This document shows positions 26,927 to 38,259 of a DNA stretch of 64,000 bases, one piece after another. The notes under the pieces were generated by a model that worked only from the letters and a program-made list of their open reading frames with translations, was not told the origin of the DNA and ran no database searches. The stretch comes from an uncultured Lachnospiraceae bacterium (GTDB lineage Bacteria; Bacillota; Clostridia; Lachnospirales; Lachnospiraceae). The translations under genes were made by a program, and so were the position numbers. Position 1 is the first letter of the stretch; each line of letters opens with the position of its first letter. The DNA is taken from contig CAKRCW010000001.1 in assembly GCA_934309145.1 (NCBI GenBank), forward strand, positions 1-64,000. Reading direction: 5' to 3'.

Positions 26927-26985
26927 CTAACTACATAAAAATGCCAATACACCTGCTATAATTCTTTTTGTAAGTCCTTTATTTG
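26927..26985 (-). pseudogene. Remnant of the signal-peptide region of a third secreted-protein gene
   Basis: Bases 26939-26972 match 24308-24341 of the intact gene at 32 of 34 positions. The remnant reads LTKRIIAGVLAFLCS then stop, against GTKRIIAGVLAFLMV in the intact protein. The start codon has been lost. It ends 13 nt upstream of the RCC1-like gene. Confidence 0.8.
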
Positions 26986-27081
26986 CAGTGTAGCAAATAT
27001 TTACTAATACCACAAGCGTTTTTTAATTCCTTAATTCATTTTACTCAATTCAATGCTTCTGTTAAATAATTCAATAATAAT

Positions 27082-27110
27082 TTGACATTATTTTATATCT
27101 ATGGTAGTAC
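27082..27110 (+). promoter_or_regulatory. Possible promoter of the lipase-like gene
   Basis: A perfect TTGACA (27082-27087) is followed after 17 bp by a weak TAGTAC (27105-27110), 58 bp upstream of the ATG. The -10 match is poor. Confidence 0.4.
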
Positions 27111-27167
27111 TTGTATTAGTAGTAATTTAATTGAACTTACACCATATTATATGGGGGAGAACAAATA

Positions 27168-27992
27168 ATGAATAATGATGAAACAACAGGACTTAAATAT
27201 CCGCTGCTTATGGTTCACGGAATGGGTTTTCGTGACAATAAATTTCTCAACTATTGGGGACGAATACCAGAAAAATTAGAAAAAATCGGTTGCAAAATAT
27301 ATTATGGAAATCAGGATAGTAATGCGGATATTGAGACTAACGGGACGATACTTCAAAAACGTATAGATGAGATACTTAACGAAACAGGTGCAGATAAGCT
27401 TAATATTCTGGCACATTCCAAAGGCGGTCTTGACTGCCGCTATGCCATTTCAACACTCGGTGCTGCTGATAAAGTTGCCTCACTCACAACAATCGGTACT
27501 CCTCATAATGGTTCAAAATCTGTTGATTTGTTATTAAAGTTTCCTGATTTATTGGTACGCCTTGTTGGAAAATGTACAGATATAGTATTTAAAATATGTG
27601 GCGATAAAAATCCCGACTCATACAAGGTTTTTCATTCTTTTTCAACAAAATGTGCAAACGAATTTAATCTTAGTAACCCTGATGCCGAACAAACATTTTA
27701 TCAGAGCTATGCTTTTGTCATGAGTAATCCGTTTAGTGATATATTTATGTTCTTACCATGCCTTGTAGTCACCTTAATTGAAGGAAAAAATGATGGGTTG
27801 TTAACTCCTGATGCCGTTAAATGGGGCGATTTCAGAGGAATATACAAAGGTAATTCAAGACGCGGAATCTCACATTGTGATGAAGTTGATATGAGGCGAA
27901 GATGTTTTACCAAAAAACATGGTGATTGGATTTCAGACATCACTGATTTTTATTGTGATATTATAAATGAATTAAAAGAAAAAGGTTTTTAA
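27168..27992 (+). CDS. Alpha/beta-hydrolase, triacylglycerol-lipase-like
   Basis: Predicted 274-residue esterase/lipase. The N-terminus has the oxyanion-hole motif YPLLMVHGMGF, the nucleophile elbow is LAHSKGG with Ser84 (first Gly replaced by Ala, as in Bacillus lipases), and plausible acid and base residues are in GKNDGLLTPD and GISHCDEVD. No signal peptide is seen, so it is probably cytosolic, unlike secreted Bacillus LipA. GGGGGAG precedes the ATG. It converges with the GHL10 gene, sharing 4 bp at the stop codons. Substrate unknown. Confidence 0.8.
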   Translation: MNNDETTGLKYPLLMVHGMGFRDNKFLNYWGRIPEKLEKIGCKIYYGNQDSNADIETNGTILQKRIDEILNETGADKLNILAHSKGGLDCRYAISTLGAADKVASLTTIGTPHNGSKSVDLLLKFPDLLVRLVGKCTDIVFKICGDKNPDSYKVFHSFSTKCANEFNLSNPDAEQTFYQSYAFVMSNPFSDIFMFLPCLVVTLIEGKNDGLLTPDAVKWGDFRGIYKGNSRRGISHCDEVDMRRRCFTKKHGDWISDITDFYCDIINELKEKGF

Positions 27993-29548
27993 TTCATATG
28001 AACACCAAAAAGCTTAACAAAATCGCCCTTAGGTATAAGAACCAACTGTACATCAGTCACTATACCATTTCCACCTGGTATACCCGCTATATGTGAATTC
28101 ATATTCCACATAAGCCAGCCATCATCATCTGTATATACACGATACATAACATCATATACAGAAGTGTCGGAAATCCTTACCTGAATTGCACTTGTTTCTC
28201 CAGCAATATAACCAAGCTTACTATCTGTCTGCCAGCTCTGCCATCCATATCCTGCTCTGTATATTCTGTATTCCAGGTCACCATTGTATGAAATGTTATC
28301 AACGCTTACATATGTATATTTTACATCATCAATCCCTTTGTCATCGCTTTTATTATTACTTCCAGCATTATATGCAGATACATATTCATAACCATCAGGG
28401 ATTGTTTTTATGTAATTACCAAGATTTGATAACTCTGATGCAGCTATATCCTTGTCTAGCCATTCATAACGAAACAACGCATATCCGTCATAGCCTAAGT
28501 TATACGCAGCACTATACTGCTCGCACAGATTACTATCTGAGTTAGCCCAGCCCGTATCAACTGATGACTGTTCACCCGTTCTATACAATGCAAGCCCCAC
28601 ATAAATGGGTAAATCAAGCTTGTTAAGAGCCTGCCATTCACTACATCTGTCGGAAAACATATTAACCATGCCTTCATTCGTATAATAAGAATCCGTCCAA
28701 TAAATCTGCGGCATAATGTAATCTATATATCCGGGTGTAGAAAGCCATGTATCTATGTCTGCCCCCTGATACCTTGCATTATCAGTATTACCCGCAGGAC
28801 TGATTCCAAATGTGCAGTAAGGCTTACTCTCTTTTATTGTCGAGTATACACTTCTTACAAGCGTATTCACATATTCCGTTTTCGTGGAAACATCTAAATC
28901 ATCTGCCATTCCCGGCATATAAAAATAATCATCAAAATGAATACCGTCCACATCATATTTAGAAACAATTTCCCTGACACCGTCACATATAAGGGTGACA
29001 GTTTCAGCTCTGGATGGATCAAGAGATAAGGCAGTCTCACCGGATGAAGAGGTATATTCTATTATGAAATCCTTATATTTTTCATAGTACAGGGTATTCT
29101 TGTAGCTTACAGTAGTTTCATTATCCTTTGACAATCTGTATGGATTAATCCATGCCTCTATCGTAAGCTCCTTCTCATGTGCAAGCCTGACCATGATATC
29201 AAGTGCATCATAATCCATGATACGTCTGTATGATGAAATAAACTCTGCCTGAGGGAAGTTATCGGACGGATATATAGCATCTCCAAATGCCCTTACATGT
29301 ACTATCACGGTATTCATTCCGTGTGCCTTTATGTTATCGTACATGGAAGATACAGTATCGGTAAACTCCGTTTCATCCAAATCCTTAAGATATGTCTCAA
29401 AATCTAGAAATGATATCCAGCACGCCCTCTTGTCATTCTTAGCATTATCTGATGCGCATAAATGCAAAACAGGAGCATGCATAAATACTACAACTATAAG
29501 CAAAAGAGAGATAAATGCTCTTAATTTCTTTATTATGTATATATTCAT
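27989..29548 (-). CDS. Secreted GHL10-family hydrolase with ChW repeats
   Basis: 519 residues: signal peptide (~1-32, hydrophobic core LLLIVVVFMHAPVL), a glycosyl-hydrolase-like 10 (DUF187) TIM-barrel domain (~40-385) with ACWISFLDFETY, NTVIVHVRAFGDAIYPS, EAWINPYRLS, GIHFDDYFY and YIDYIMPQIYW, then two C-terminal clostridial hydrophobic ChW repeats (GWQSWQTDSKLGYIAGE; GWLMWNMNSHIAGIPGG). Acidic residues in GIHFDDYFY are plausible catalytic residues. ChW repeats usually mediate surface or carbohydrate binding, so the protein likely acts on extracellular glycans or the cell wall. AGGAG precedes the ATG. Confidence 0.88.
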   Translation of the reverse strand: MNIYIIKKLRAFISLLLIVVVFMHAPVLHLCASDNAKNDKRACWISFLDFETYLKDLDETEFTDTVSSMYDNIKAHGMNTVIVHVRAFGDAIYPSDNFPQAEFISSYRRIMDYDALDIMVRLAHEKELTIEAWINPYRLSKDNETTVSYKNTLYYEKYKDFIIEYTSSSGETALSLDPSRAETVTLICDGVREIVSKYDVDGIHFDDYFYMPGMADDLDVSTKTEYVNTLVRSVYSTIKESKPYCTFGISPAGNTDNARYQGADIDTWLSTPGYIDYIMPQIYWTDSYYTNEGMVNMFSDRCSEWQALNKLDLPIYVGLALYRTGEQSSVDTGWANSDSNLCEQYSAAYNLGYDGYALFRYEWLDKDIAASELSNLGNYIKTIPDGYEYVSAYNAGSNNKSDDKGIDDVKYTYVSVDNISYNGDLEYRIYRAGYGWQSWQTDSKLGYIAGETSAIQVRISDTSVYDVMYRVYTDDDGWLMWNMNSHIAGIPGGNGIVTDVQLVLIPKGDFVKLFGVHMN

Positions 29549-29599
29549 CGCATACTCCTGTAATATTAATGTTGATATATATTATTTCTTAGCAGGAAA

Positions 29600-30886
29600 T
29601 TACTCAATAGCTGCGAGTGCCTGAGCCAAATCAGCTATCAAATCCTTCTTATCCTCCAATCCGCAGGATATACGGACAAGTCCTGCCGGAACTCCAGCGG
29701 CAATCAACTGCTCCTCATTCATCTGTCTGTGTGTAGATGTTGCAGGATTAAGGCAGCATGTTCTCGCATCAGCTACATGAGTCTCTATCGCTGCAAGCTT
29801 AAGATGCTTCATAAATGTCTCTGCGGCAGCTCTGCCACCCTTTAACTCAAATGAAACAACTCCGCATCCGCCATTAGGCATATATTTCTTAGCACGCTCA
29901 TAATATTTGTCACTTGGAAGTCCTGAATAATTAACATAGGAAACCTGTGGCTGTTCATTCAGAAATTCAGCAACTGCCTGCGCATTTTCTACATGTCTTG
30001 GCATTCTTACATGGAGTGATTCAAGACCAAGATTAAGCAAAAATGCATGCTGAGGAGACTGTATACATCCGAGGTCTCTCATAAGCTGAGCTGTACATTT
30101 TGTAATAAATGCACCCTCCTTGCCGAATTTCTCGGCATATGTAATACCATGATATGAATCATCAGGTGTACAAAGACCAGGGTATTTGTCTGCATATGCC
30201 ATCCAGTCAAACTTACCTGAATCGACTATAGCACCGCCTACTGCTGCTCCGTGTCCATCCATATACTTTGTTGTAGAATGCGTAACTATATCAGCTCCCC
30301 ACTCTATAGGTCTGCAATTAACAGGAGTTGGGAATGTATTGTCAACTATAAGCGGAACTCCATGCTCATGAGCTGCCTTGGCAAATTTCTCAATATCAAG
30401 AACTGTAAGTGCAGGATTAGCTATAGTTTCTCCAAACACGGCTCTTGTATTCTCCTGAAATGCACTATTAAGCTCCTCCTCTGTACAATCCGGTGACACA
30501 AATGTAACTGTTATTCCCATCTTAGCCATAGTTACTGATATAAGGTTAAATGTACCGCCATATATTGATGATGAAGCTACAATATGGCTTCCACTCTCAC
30601 ATATGTTAAACAATGCGAAGAAGTTTGCTGCCTGACCTGATGATGTAAGCATGGCTGCTGTTCCACCCTCCAATGCCGCAATCTTGGCTGCAACATAATC
30701 ATTAGTAGGATTCTGGAGTCTTGTGTAGAAATATCCAGAAGCCTCAAGGTCAAAGAGCTTACCCATATCCTCACTTGTATCATACTTAAATGTTGTAGAC
30801 TGTACAATCGGTATCTGTCTTGGTTCTCCATTTCCCGGTGTATATCCTGCCTGAACGCATTTTGTGTTGATTGTGTAATTATCCAT
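29600..30886 (-). CDS. metY: O-acetylhomoserine sulfhydrylase
   Basis: PLP enzyme forming homocysteine from O-acetylhomoserine and sulfide (or methionine from methanethiol). The 428 residues begin TINTKCVQAGYTPGNGEPR, with the cofactor lysine in HSTTKYMDGHG and the C-terminal RTCCLNPATSTHRQM motif typical of OAH sulfhydrylases rather than cystathionine gamma-synthases. It matches the acetyl-type MetA at 6393. No SAM riboswitch is visible in the 68-bp gap to thiI. GGAGG precedes the ATG. Confidence 0.95.
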   Translation of the reverse strand: MDNYTINTKCVQAGYTPGNGEPRQIPIVQSTTFKYDTSEDMGKLFDLEASGYFYTRLQNPTNDYVAAKIAALEGGTAAMLTSSGQAANFFALFNICESGSHIVASSSIYGGTFNLISVTMAKMGITVTFVSPDCTEEELNSAFQENTRAVFGETIANPALTVLDIEKFAKAAHEHGVPLIVDNTFPTPVNCRPIEWGADIVTHSTTKYMDGHGAAVGGAIVDSGKFDWMAYADKYPGLCTPDDSYHGITYAEKFGKEGAFITKCTAQLMRDLGCIQSPQHAFLLNLGLESLHVRMPRHVENAQAVAEFLNEQPQVSYVNYSGLPSDKYYERAKKYMPNGGCGVVSFELKGGRAAAETFMKHLKLAAIETHVADARTCCLNPATSTHRQMNEEQLIAAGVPAGLVRISCGLEDKKDLIADLAQALAAIE

Positions 30887-30954
30887 CTGTATTATTTACC
30901 TCCATTTATATTATATATGCTAAGTTTTTGTAAAACTTGTATTGTTTATATATA

Positions 30955-32136
30955 TTATCTACAATATATAACCTCTATTGTATCCATTGCCTTATTGTAT
31001 AGTTCCTCTATCTTGCCCTCCAAAGCCTTCTCTGATTCTTCAATATCAGATAGCTTAGGCTTAGTTACAGGATGCTTTGCAACGAAGGTTGTACAGCAAT
31101 CCTCGTAAGGAAGAATAGATGTCTCATAAGTTCCTATTTTCTCAGATATATCAATAATCTCCTGCTTGTCAAGTCCGATACAAGGTCTGAATACAGGAAG
31201 CTTATCAGCAGCCTGATCTATAACATAAAGGCTCTGGGTAGTCTGGCTTGATACCTGACCAATGCTCTCGCCAGTAATAATACACTGGCAATCATTCTTT
31301 ATTGCAAGCTCCTGTGCCATACGATACATAATTCTCTTCATGATGATTGTAAGCTCATCGTGTGGACAGTTATCATATATGGCAAGCTGAACATCTGTAA
31401 AATTAATGATATTAAGCTTTATCACACCTGCATATTGCGATACCAAACGTGCAAGGTCTACAACCTTCTGCTTTGCACGCTCACTTGTGTATGGCGGAGC
31501 ATGGAAATATACCGCCTCTATCTCAACTCCACGCTTTGCAATCATATAAGCTGCAACCGGACTGTCTATTCCACCTGATAAAAGTGTCATACCCTTACCA
31601 TTAGTGCCAACCGGAAGTCCACCCGGACCAGGTATAATCTTAGAATATATATATACGACATTTCTTATCTCAACATCTATCATCACCTCAGGCTTGTGAA
31701 CATCAACCTTCATCTCAGGATATGCAGCCAGCAAATCAGCTCCAAGGTCACAGTTCATATCCATAGATGACTTAGGAAATGCCTTGTTATTTCTTCTTGT
31801 CTGAACCTTAAAGGTAAAGTCCTTATTCTTATATTCCCCGCCAACATACTCTACTACAGCCTTTGATATGCTGTCATAGTCAACATTCTCCACAACACAG
31901 ACCGGACATATTCCAACTATACCAAAAACAGTACCTAAAACCTGCATTACCTCTTCATAATCATAATCAGAAAATGCCTCAACGAATATTCTTCCGTATT
32001 CACGTCTAACCTCAAATTGTCCCAAAGGCTTAAGTCTAGCACGCATACGCTTGCACATTACCTCCTCAAAGACGTAACGATTCTTACCCTTAGTACCTAT
32101 CTCTGCATATTTAATGAGAAACATCTTATAATTCAT
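30955..32136 (-). CDS. thiI: tRNA 4-thiouridine synthetase ThiI
   Basis: Makes s4U8 in tRNA and may supply sulfur for thiazole synthesis. The 393 residues include the ferredoxin-like/THUMP region (~1-170) and the PP-loop pyrophosphatase SGGIDSPVAAYMIAKRG (~185). The C-terminal rhodanese domain of the E. coli protein is absent, as in most Firmicutes, where a dedicated cysteine desulfurase supplies sulfur. That partner gene lies immediately upstream. Confidence 0.96.
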   Translation of the reverse strand: MNYKMFLIKYAEIGTKGKNRYVFEEVMCKRMRARLKPLGQFEVRREYGRIFVEAFSDYDYEEVMQVLGTVFGIVGICPVCVVENVDYDSISKAVVEYVGGEYKNKDFTFKVQTRRNNKAFPKSSMDMNCDLGADLLAAYPEMKVDVHKPEVMIDVEIRNVVYIYSKIIPGPGGLPVGTNGKGMTLLSGGIDSPVAAYMIAKRGVEIEAVYFHAPPYTSERAKQKVVDLARLVSQYAGVIKLNIINFTDVQLAIYDNCPHDELTIIMKRIMYRMAQELAIKNDCQCIITGESIGQVSSQTTQSLYVIDQAADKLPVFRPCIGLDKQEIIDISEKIGTYETSILPYEDCCTTFVAKHPVTKPKLSDIEESEKALEGKIEELYNKAMDTIEVIYCR

Positions 32137-32173
32137 ACTTTACCTCGCTTATATTTTGGCAGTAAGCCATGTG

Positions 32174-33316
32174 TTATTTTCTGATATATCTTCTTAAGAA
32201 TGGCAGCAGCTCTCCTATGACCTCTATTGCATAATCAACCTGCTCCACTGTATTTGTCTCTATAAAGCTGAAACGGAGTGTGGACTCCAATCTGTCATCA
32301 GGCATATCTATAGCCTTTAATACATTGCTTATATGTGGCTTATTTGATGAACACGCCGAACCTGCTGATACAAATATGCCCTTATCCTCCAATGCATGAA
32401 GCATAACCTCGCTCCTGATTCCGACAAAGCTTATGCTTGCTATATGTGGTGCTTCACCTGAATTGTCAAATACATCCTCGTACTTTGTTACACCAGATAT
32501 AAATCTATCCTTGAGCATATTAATGTATTCTATCTTCTTCTCATGCTCCTTATAGATTAGTTCAGTAGCAAGTCCCATTCCGGCTATAGCAGGAACATTC
32601 TCAGTTCCTGAACGCATCTCCTTTTGCTGTCCTCCACCATATATTATAGGTCTTACCAATGTCTTATCCTTGATATAGAGTGCTCCTGAGCCTTTAGGAC
32701 CATGTATCTTATGACCACTCATGCTAAGCATATCCACGCCAAGCTTTTTTACTGAAAATCTAAGCTTGCCAAATGCCTGAACAGCATCTACATGAAATAA
32801 TATCTTGTCATTATATGATTTAATGATGGCTGCAATATCAGCAATTGGCTGAATAGTGCCTATCTCATTGTTGACATACATAACAGATACAAGAATTGTG
32901 TCCTCGCGAAGTGCACATTTAAGCTCATCAAGCTTAACATGACCTGTACTGTCAACTCCAATATATGTTATATCATATCCTTCTTTTGAGAGAAAGTCCA
33001 TAGTTGCAGATACAGAAGCATGCTCAATATTGGTAGTTATAATATGCTTTCCTGCTCTTCTTTTTGCCATTGCCCCTCCGATTATCGCAAGGTTATTGGA
33101 CTCTGTACCGCCCGATGTAAATACAAGCTCTTTTTCCTGACATTTAATCTCCTTAGCAATCTGAGAAGCCGCATTTTTTATATATTTTTCTGCGTCAACA
33201 CCCTTCATATGAAGCGATGACGGATTGCCATAATCCTCGGTCATAAGCTTAACCATCAAATCCCTGACCTCAGGATATACGGCTGTTGTCGCAGCATTAT
33301 CAAAATATGCTTCCAT
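32174..33316 (-). CDS. Cysteine desulfurase paired with ThiI (NifZ type)
   Basis: 380-residue PLP cysteine desulfurase with MEAYFDNAATTAVYPEVRD, the cofactor lysine in SMSGHKIHGPKGSG and the persulfide cysteine in SAGSACSSNKPHISN. Bacillus NifZ acts with ThiI in s4U synthesis, and this gene is 37 nt upstream of thiI, so the same role is inferred. It is a clear paralogue of iscS at 3696-4883. Confidence 0.93.
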   Translation of the reverse strand: MEAYFDNAATTAVYPEVRDLMVKLMTEDYGNPSSLHMKGVDAEKYIKNAASQIAKEIKCQEKELVFTSGGTESNNLAIIGGAMAKRRAGKHIITTNIEHASVSATMDFLSKEGYDITYIGVDSTGHVKLDELKCALREDTILVSVMYVNNEIGTIQPIADIAAIIKSYNDKILFHVDAVQAFGKLRFSVKKLGVDMLSMSGHKIHGPKGSGALYIKDKTLVRPIIYGGGQQKEMRSGTENVPAIAGMGLATELIYKEHEKKIEYINMLKDRFISGVTKYEDVFDNSGEAPHIASISFVGIRSEVMLHALEDKGIFVSAGSACSSNKPHISNVLKAIDMPDDRLESTLRFSFIETNTVEQVDYAIEVIGELLPFLRRYIRK

Positions 33317-33320
33317 CTTC

Positions 33321-34061
33321 TTATCCTTCCTCTATCTCAAACATTATAATAGACAATACAGCAAGTCCCGCTGTCTCTGTGCGGAGTATACGATTGCCAA
33401 GAGTAATGCATTTAGCTCCTATGCTCATGGCATCAGTAACCTCCTCATGTGCAAATCCGCCCTCAGGACCTATAAATATACCGAGAGTCTTTTTGCCTTT
33501 TATAGACCTTATTACCTCTCTCGAATACTCTATTCCTTCTGCTTCCTCATATGGAATAATGTTCATCTCAAGGCTCTTTGCATATTGAAGTGCCTCCTTA
33601 AAGGTCATAAAATCCTTCACTACAGGTATAACTCCACGTCCGGATTGTTTAGCAGCAGAAAGAGCAATGGTATTATATCTTTCAAGCTTCTTCTTTTCCT
33701 TCTTTGTATCAAGCTTAACGACTGTTCTCTTCGTCATAACGGGAACTATCTCACATACGCCAAGCTCTACAGCTTTTTGTATTATAAGCTCCAGCTTATC
33801 AGACTTTGGCATTCCCTGAAATAGTACAATACTGGTATTAAGCTCTGCGGCATTCATAAGAATATCCTGAACGTCCGCACCCACATAATCGTCCGCAAGC
33901 TCAGATATTCTGCATATATAGTCCTTGCCACAGCCATCGCAGAGAGTTATCTCATCGCCTGTATGCAGACGCAAAACATTCTTTATGTGATTTACATCTC
34001 CACCTGTAATTTTAACTGTCTTTTCTGCACTGCTAAGTCCATCCACATAAAATTTAGGCAT
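33321..34061 (-). CDS. rsmE: 16S rRNA m3U1498 methyltransferase
   Basis: SPOUT-class methyltransferase, 246 residues, with LFQGMPKSDKLELIIQKAVE, RWN-like SAAKQSGRGVIPVV and the knotted SAM site IGPEGGFAHEEV and LGNRILRTETA. It follows prmA by 2 nt in the usual dnaJ-prmA-rsmE arrangement. Confidence 0.96.
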   Translation of the reverse strand: MPKFYVDGLSSAEKTVKITGGDVNHIKNVLRLHTGDEITLCDGCGKDYICRISELADDYVGADVQDILMNAAELNTSIVLFQGMPKSDKLELIIQKAVELGVCEIVPVMTKRTVVKLDTKKEKKKLERYNTIALSAAKQSGRGVIPVVKDFMTFKEALQYAKSLEMNIIPYEEAEGIEYSREVIRSIKGKKTLGIFIGPEGGFAHEEVTDAMSIGAKCITLGNRILRTETAGLAVLSIIMFEIEEG

Positions 34062-34063
34062 GG

Positions 34064-35110
34064 CTATCTCCCTATCTTTGCAACGACTGAAACCCAGTCA
34101 TTCATATGAACTACATCCACAATCTCAAATCCATTTGCAAGCATTGCCTTCTTAACGTCATCTTCCTTGTTATCTAATATTCCAGAGGTTATAAAATATC
34201 CATCCGGTTTCATAAATGGTTTTACAACCGCAGACAAAGGTATTATTACGTCTGCAAGTATATTGGCAACAACAATATCATACTGCATATCAGCCTCTAT
34301 ATGCTGATTCTGCTTTATCACACTTTTATCAAGCTCAAAGGTTGTACCCTTTCCTATATAGTTATCCTGAAGCAGATTGCCGCATGAGAACTTAAGCTTG
34401 TTTTCACCTATATTATTAAGCAGGGCATTATCCTTGCTTGCCCTTACAGCAACCTCATCTATATCCATTCCATGTACAAATCCGGCACCAAGCATTGAAC
34501 TTATTATAGACAGTATACCACTTCCACAGCCCACATCAAACAATGTATCGCCAGGCTTTAAATACTTCTTAATCTGACCTATACAGAGCTTAGTAGTTTC
34601 ATGTGAACCAGTTCCAAATGCTATACCAGGATCTATATCGACCACTATACTTTCTGAGGCAGGGACGGCATCTGTTATACCACTCGCCTTCTCCTCTGTT
34701 ATAAAATCATCAATATTCTCCCATGTAGGCTTAATTATAATATTGTCATACAAACGGAAGGTCTTAAAGAATTGCTTCCAGTTATTCATCCAGTCTGTAT
34801 CTTCTGTATCTGAGATAGTAATCTGCATAGTTCCTACCGGTATAAACGCTTTAAGGCGGGTAAGCTCACTCGCTATATCCGCCTTTAAAGTATCGATATC
34901 AAAACTGTCATCTATGTAGCATGAAACCTTAGCAGTTCCGTCATCCTCCTCAACAAGAGGAATATCTACATACATCTCACGTTTCTCATCCTCGGTAAGT
35001 GGAACATGGTCAGAAATCTCAATGCCGGAAACACCTTTCTCATCAAGAAAAGCACTAAGCAAATCAACTGCCACGGCAGTTGTGTCGATTGTCATTTTTG
35101 TCCACTTCAT
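34064..35110 (-). CDS. prmA: Ribosomal protein L11 methyltransferase
   Basis: Class I SAM methyltransferase, 348 residues. The SAM-binding region is DPGIAFGTGSHETTKLCIGQ, LFDVGCGSGILSI and GMDIDEVAV; the NPPY-like motif is replaced by VVANILADVIIPL, as in PrmA. It is somewhat longer than E. coli PrmA because of an insertion before VVANILA. It follows dnaJ by 5 nt. Confidence 0.95.
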   Translation of the reverse strand: MKWTKMTIDTTAVAVDLLSAFLDEKGVSGIEISDHVPLTEDEKREMYVDIPLVEEDDGTAKVSCYIDDSFDIDTLKADIASELTRLKAFIPVGTMQITISDTEDTDWMNNWKQFFKTFRLYDNIIIKPTWENIDDFITEEKASGITDAVPASESIVVDIDPGIAFGTGSHETTKLCIGQIKKYLKPGDTLFDVGCGSGILSIISSMLGAGFVHGMDIDEVAVRASKDNALLNNIGENKLKFSCGNLLQDNYIGKGTTFELDKSVIKQNQHIEADMQYDIVVANILADVIIPLSAVVKPFMKPDGYFITSGILDNKEDDVKKAMLANGFEIVDVVHMNDWVSVVAKIGR

Positions 35111-35115
35111 ATTAT

Positions 35116-36279
35116 TTAAAATCCTTTTTTAAATCCTTTTTTCTTCTTGTGGTCTCCAAATGAGAAACCACCAGCCGAATCCGTTGAAGATCTCGCATTT
35201 ACGCCTGTTGTATTAGCATACTGGTTAAGAATTGACTTCTGCTCCTCAGTAAGCTTATCAGGTACCTGAACAACAAGTGTAACATAATGATCACCACGGA
35301 CGTTTTTATTTCTCAGTGTAGGAACACCCTTGCCCTTAAGCTTAACCTTTGTATCAGTCTGTGTTCCAGGCTTAATCTCAAGGTCGTAAGGACCATCAAT
35401 AGTGTTAATTGTTATCTTACCACCAAGTGCAGCCTGTGTAAAGCTAATTGGCTCTGTAGAATACAAATCATATTCCTGACGCTGGAATACAGGATGTCTG
35501 TCAACAAGTACAGTTACGAGAAGGTCTCCTCTCTCACCACCATTGATACCTGGCTCACCCTTAGCACGAATACGGATACTCTGACCATTATCTATTCCGG
35601 CTGGAACAGCGACCTGTATCTTCTTCTTGCTCTTAACAAAGCCTGTACCTGCACAGTTGCTACACTTGTACTTGATTAACTTACCTGAACCGCCACAGTC
35701 CGGACATGTCTGGACTGTTCTTGCCATACCAAACAAAGACTGCTGTGTATAAACAACCTGACCTTTACCAGCACATTTAGGACATGTCTCAGGCTGATGT
35801 CCAGGCTGAGCTCCAGTACCCTTACATACCTCACATTCATCCTTAAGCGGTAACTCAAGCTCCTCCTGTGTACCAAACACAGCCTCCTCAAAGGATACAC
35901 GCACCGTTGTCTTAATATTGGCACCCTTAACAGGTCCGTTTGACTGACGCTGTCTTGCACCGCCACCGAACATATCTCCGAAGATATCTCCAAAGATATC
36001 TCCCATATCACTGAAATCAAATCCGCCAAATCCACCTGGACCGCCGCCCTGTTCAAAGGCAGCATGACCATACTGGTCATACTTAGCCTTTTTTTCAGGA
36101 TCACTTAATACGGCATAGGCTTCTGCAGCTTCCTTGAATTTTTCCTCAGCTTCTTTATCCCCCGGATTAGTATCCGGATGGTACTTTTTTGCGACCTTTC
36201 GATACGCCTTCTTAATCTCAGCTTCGGACGCTCCCTTAGTCACACCGAGCACTTCATAATAATCTCTCTTATCAGCCAT
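35116..36279 (-). CDS. dnaJ: Chaperone protein DnaJ
   Basis: Co-chaperone stimulating DnaK ATPase. The 387 residues show the J domain with HPD ([10 protein letters not shown]), a G/F-rich linker ([12 protein letters not shown]), four CxxCxGxG zinc motifs ([32 protein letters not shown]) and C-terminal substrate-binding domains. An in-frame TTG at 36285 is possible, but GGGTG spacing supports ATG 36279. Last chaperone gene of the hrcA operon. Confidence 0.97.
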   Translation of the reverse strand: MADKRDYYEVLGVTKGASEAEIKKAYRKVAKKYHPDTNPGDKEAEEKFKEAAEAYAVLSDPEKKAKYDQYGHAAFEQGGGPGGFGGFDFSDMGDIFGDIFGDMFGGGARQRQSNGPVKGANIKTTVRVSFEEAVFGTQEELELPLKDECEVCKGTGAQPGHQPETCPKCAGKGQVVYTQQSLFGMARTVQTCPDCGGSGKLIKYKCSNCAGTGFVKSKKKIQVAVPAGIDNGQSIRIRAKGEPGINGGERGDLLVTVLVDRHPVFQRQEYDLYSTEPISFTQAALGGKITINTIDGPYDLEIKPGTQTDTKVKLKGKGVPTLRNKNVRGDHYVTLVVQVPDKLTEEQKSILNQYANTTGVNARSSTDSAGGFSFGDHKKKKGFKKGF

Positions 36280-36339
36280 CTGCAATCACCCTTATTTAAT
36301 CTTTATATCATGCCTCACTATATCTTATTTTCTATAGGA

Positions 36340-38217
<1,878 letters not shown>

Positions 38218-38259
38218 TTAAATTGATTTGATATGTTATTTTATTTAATAAGTTTCAGG

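Noticed and set aside
18759..26985. Island as an insertion sequence, prophage or integrative element
   Set aside because: No transposase, integrase, phage gene or terminal repeats are visible; the repeats seen are internal gene duplicates.
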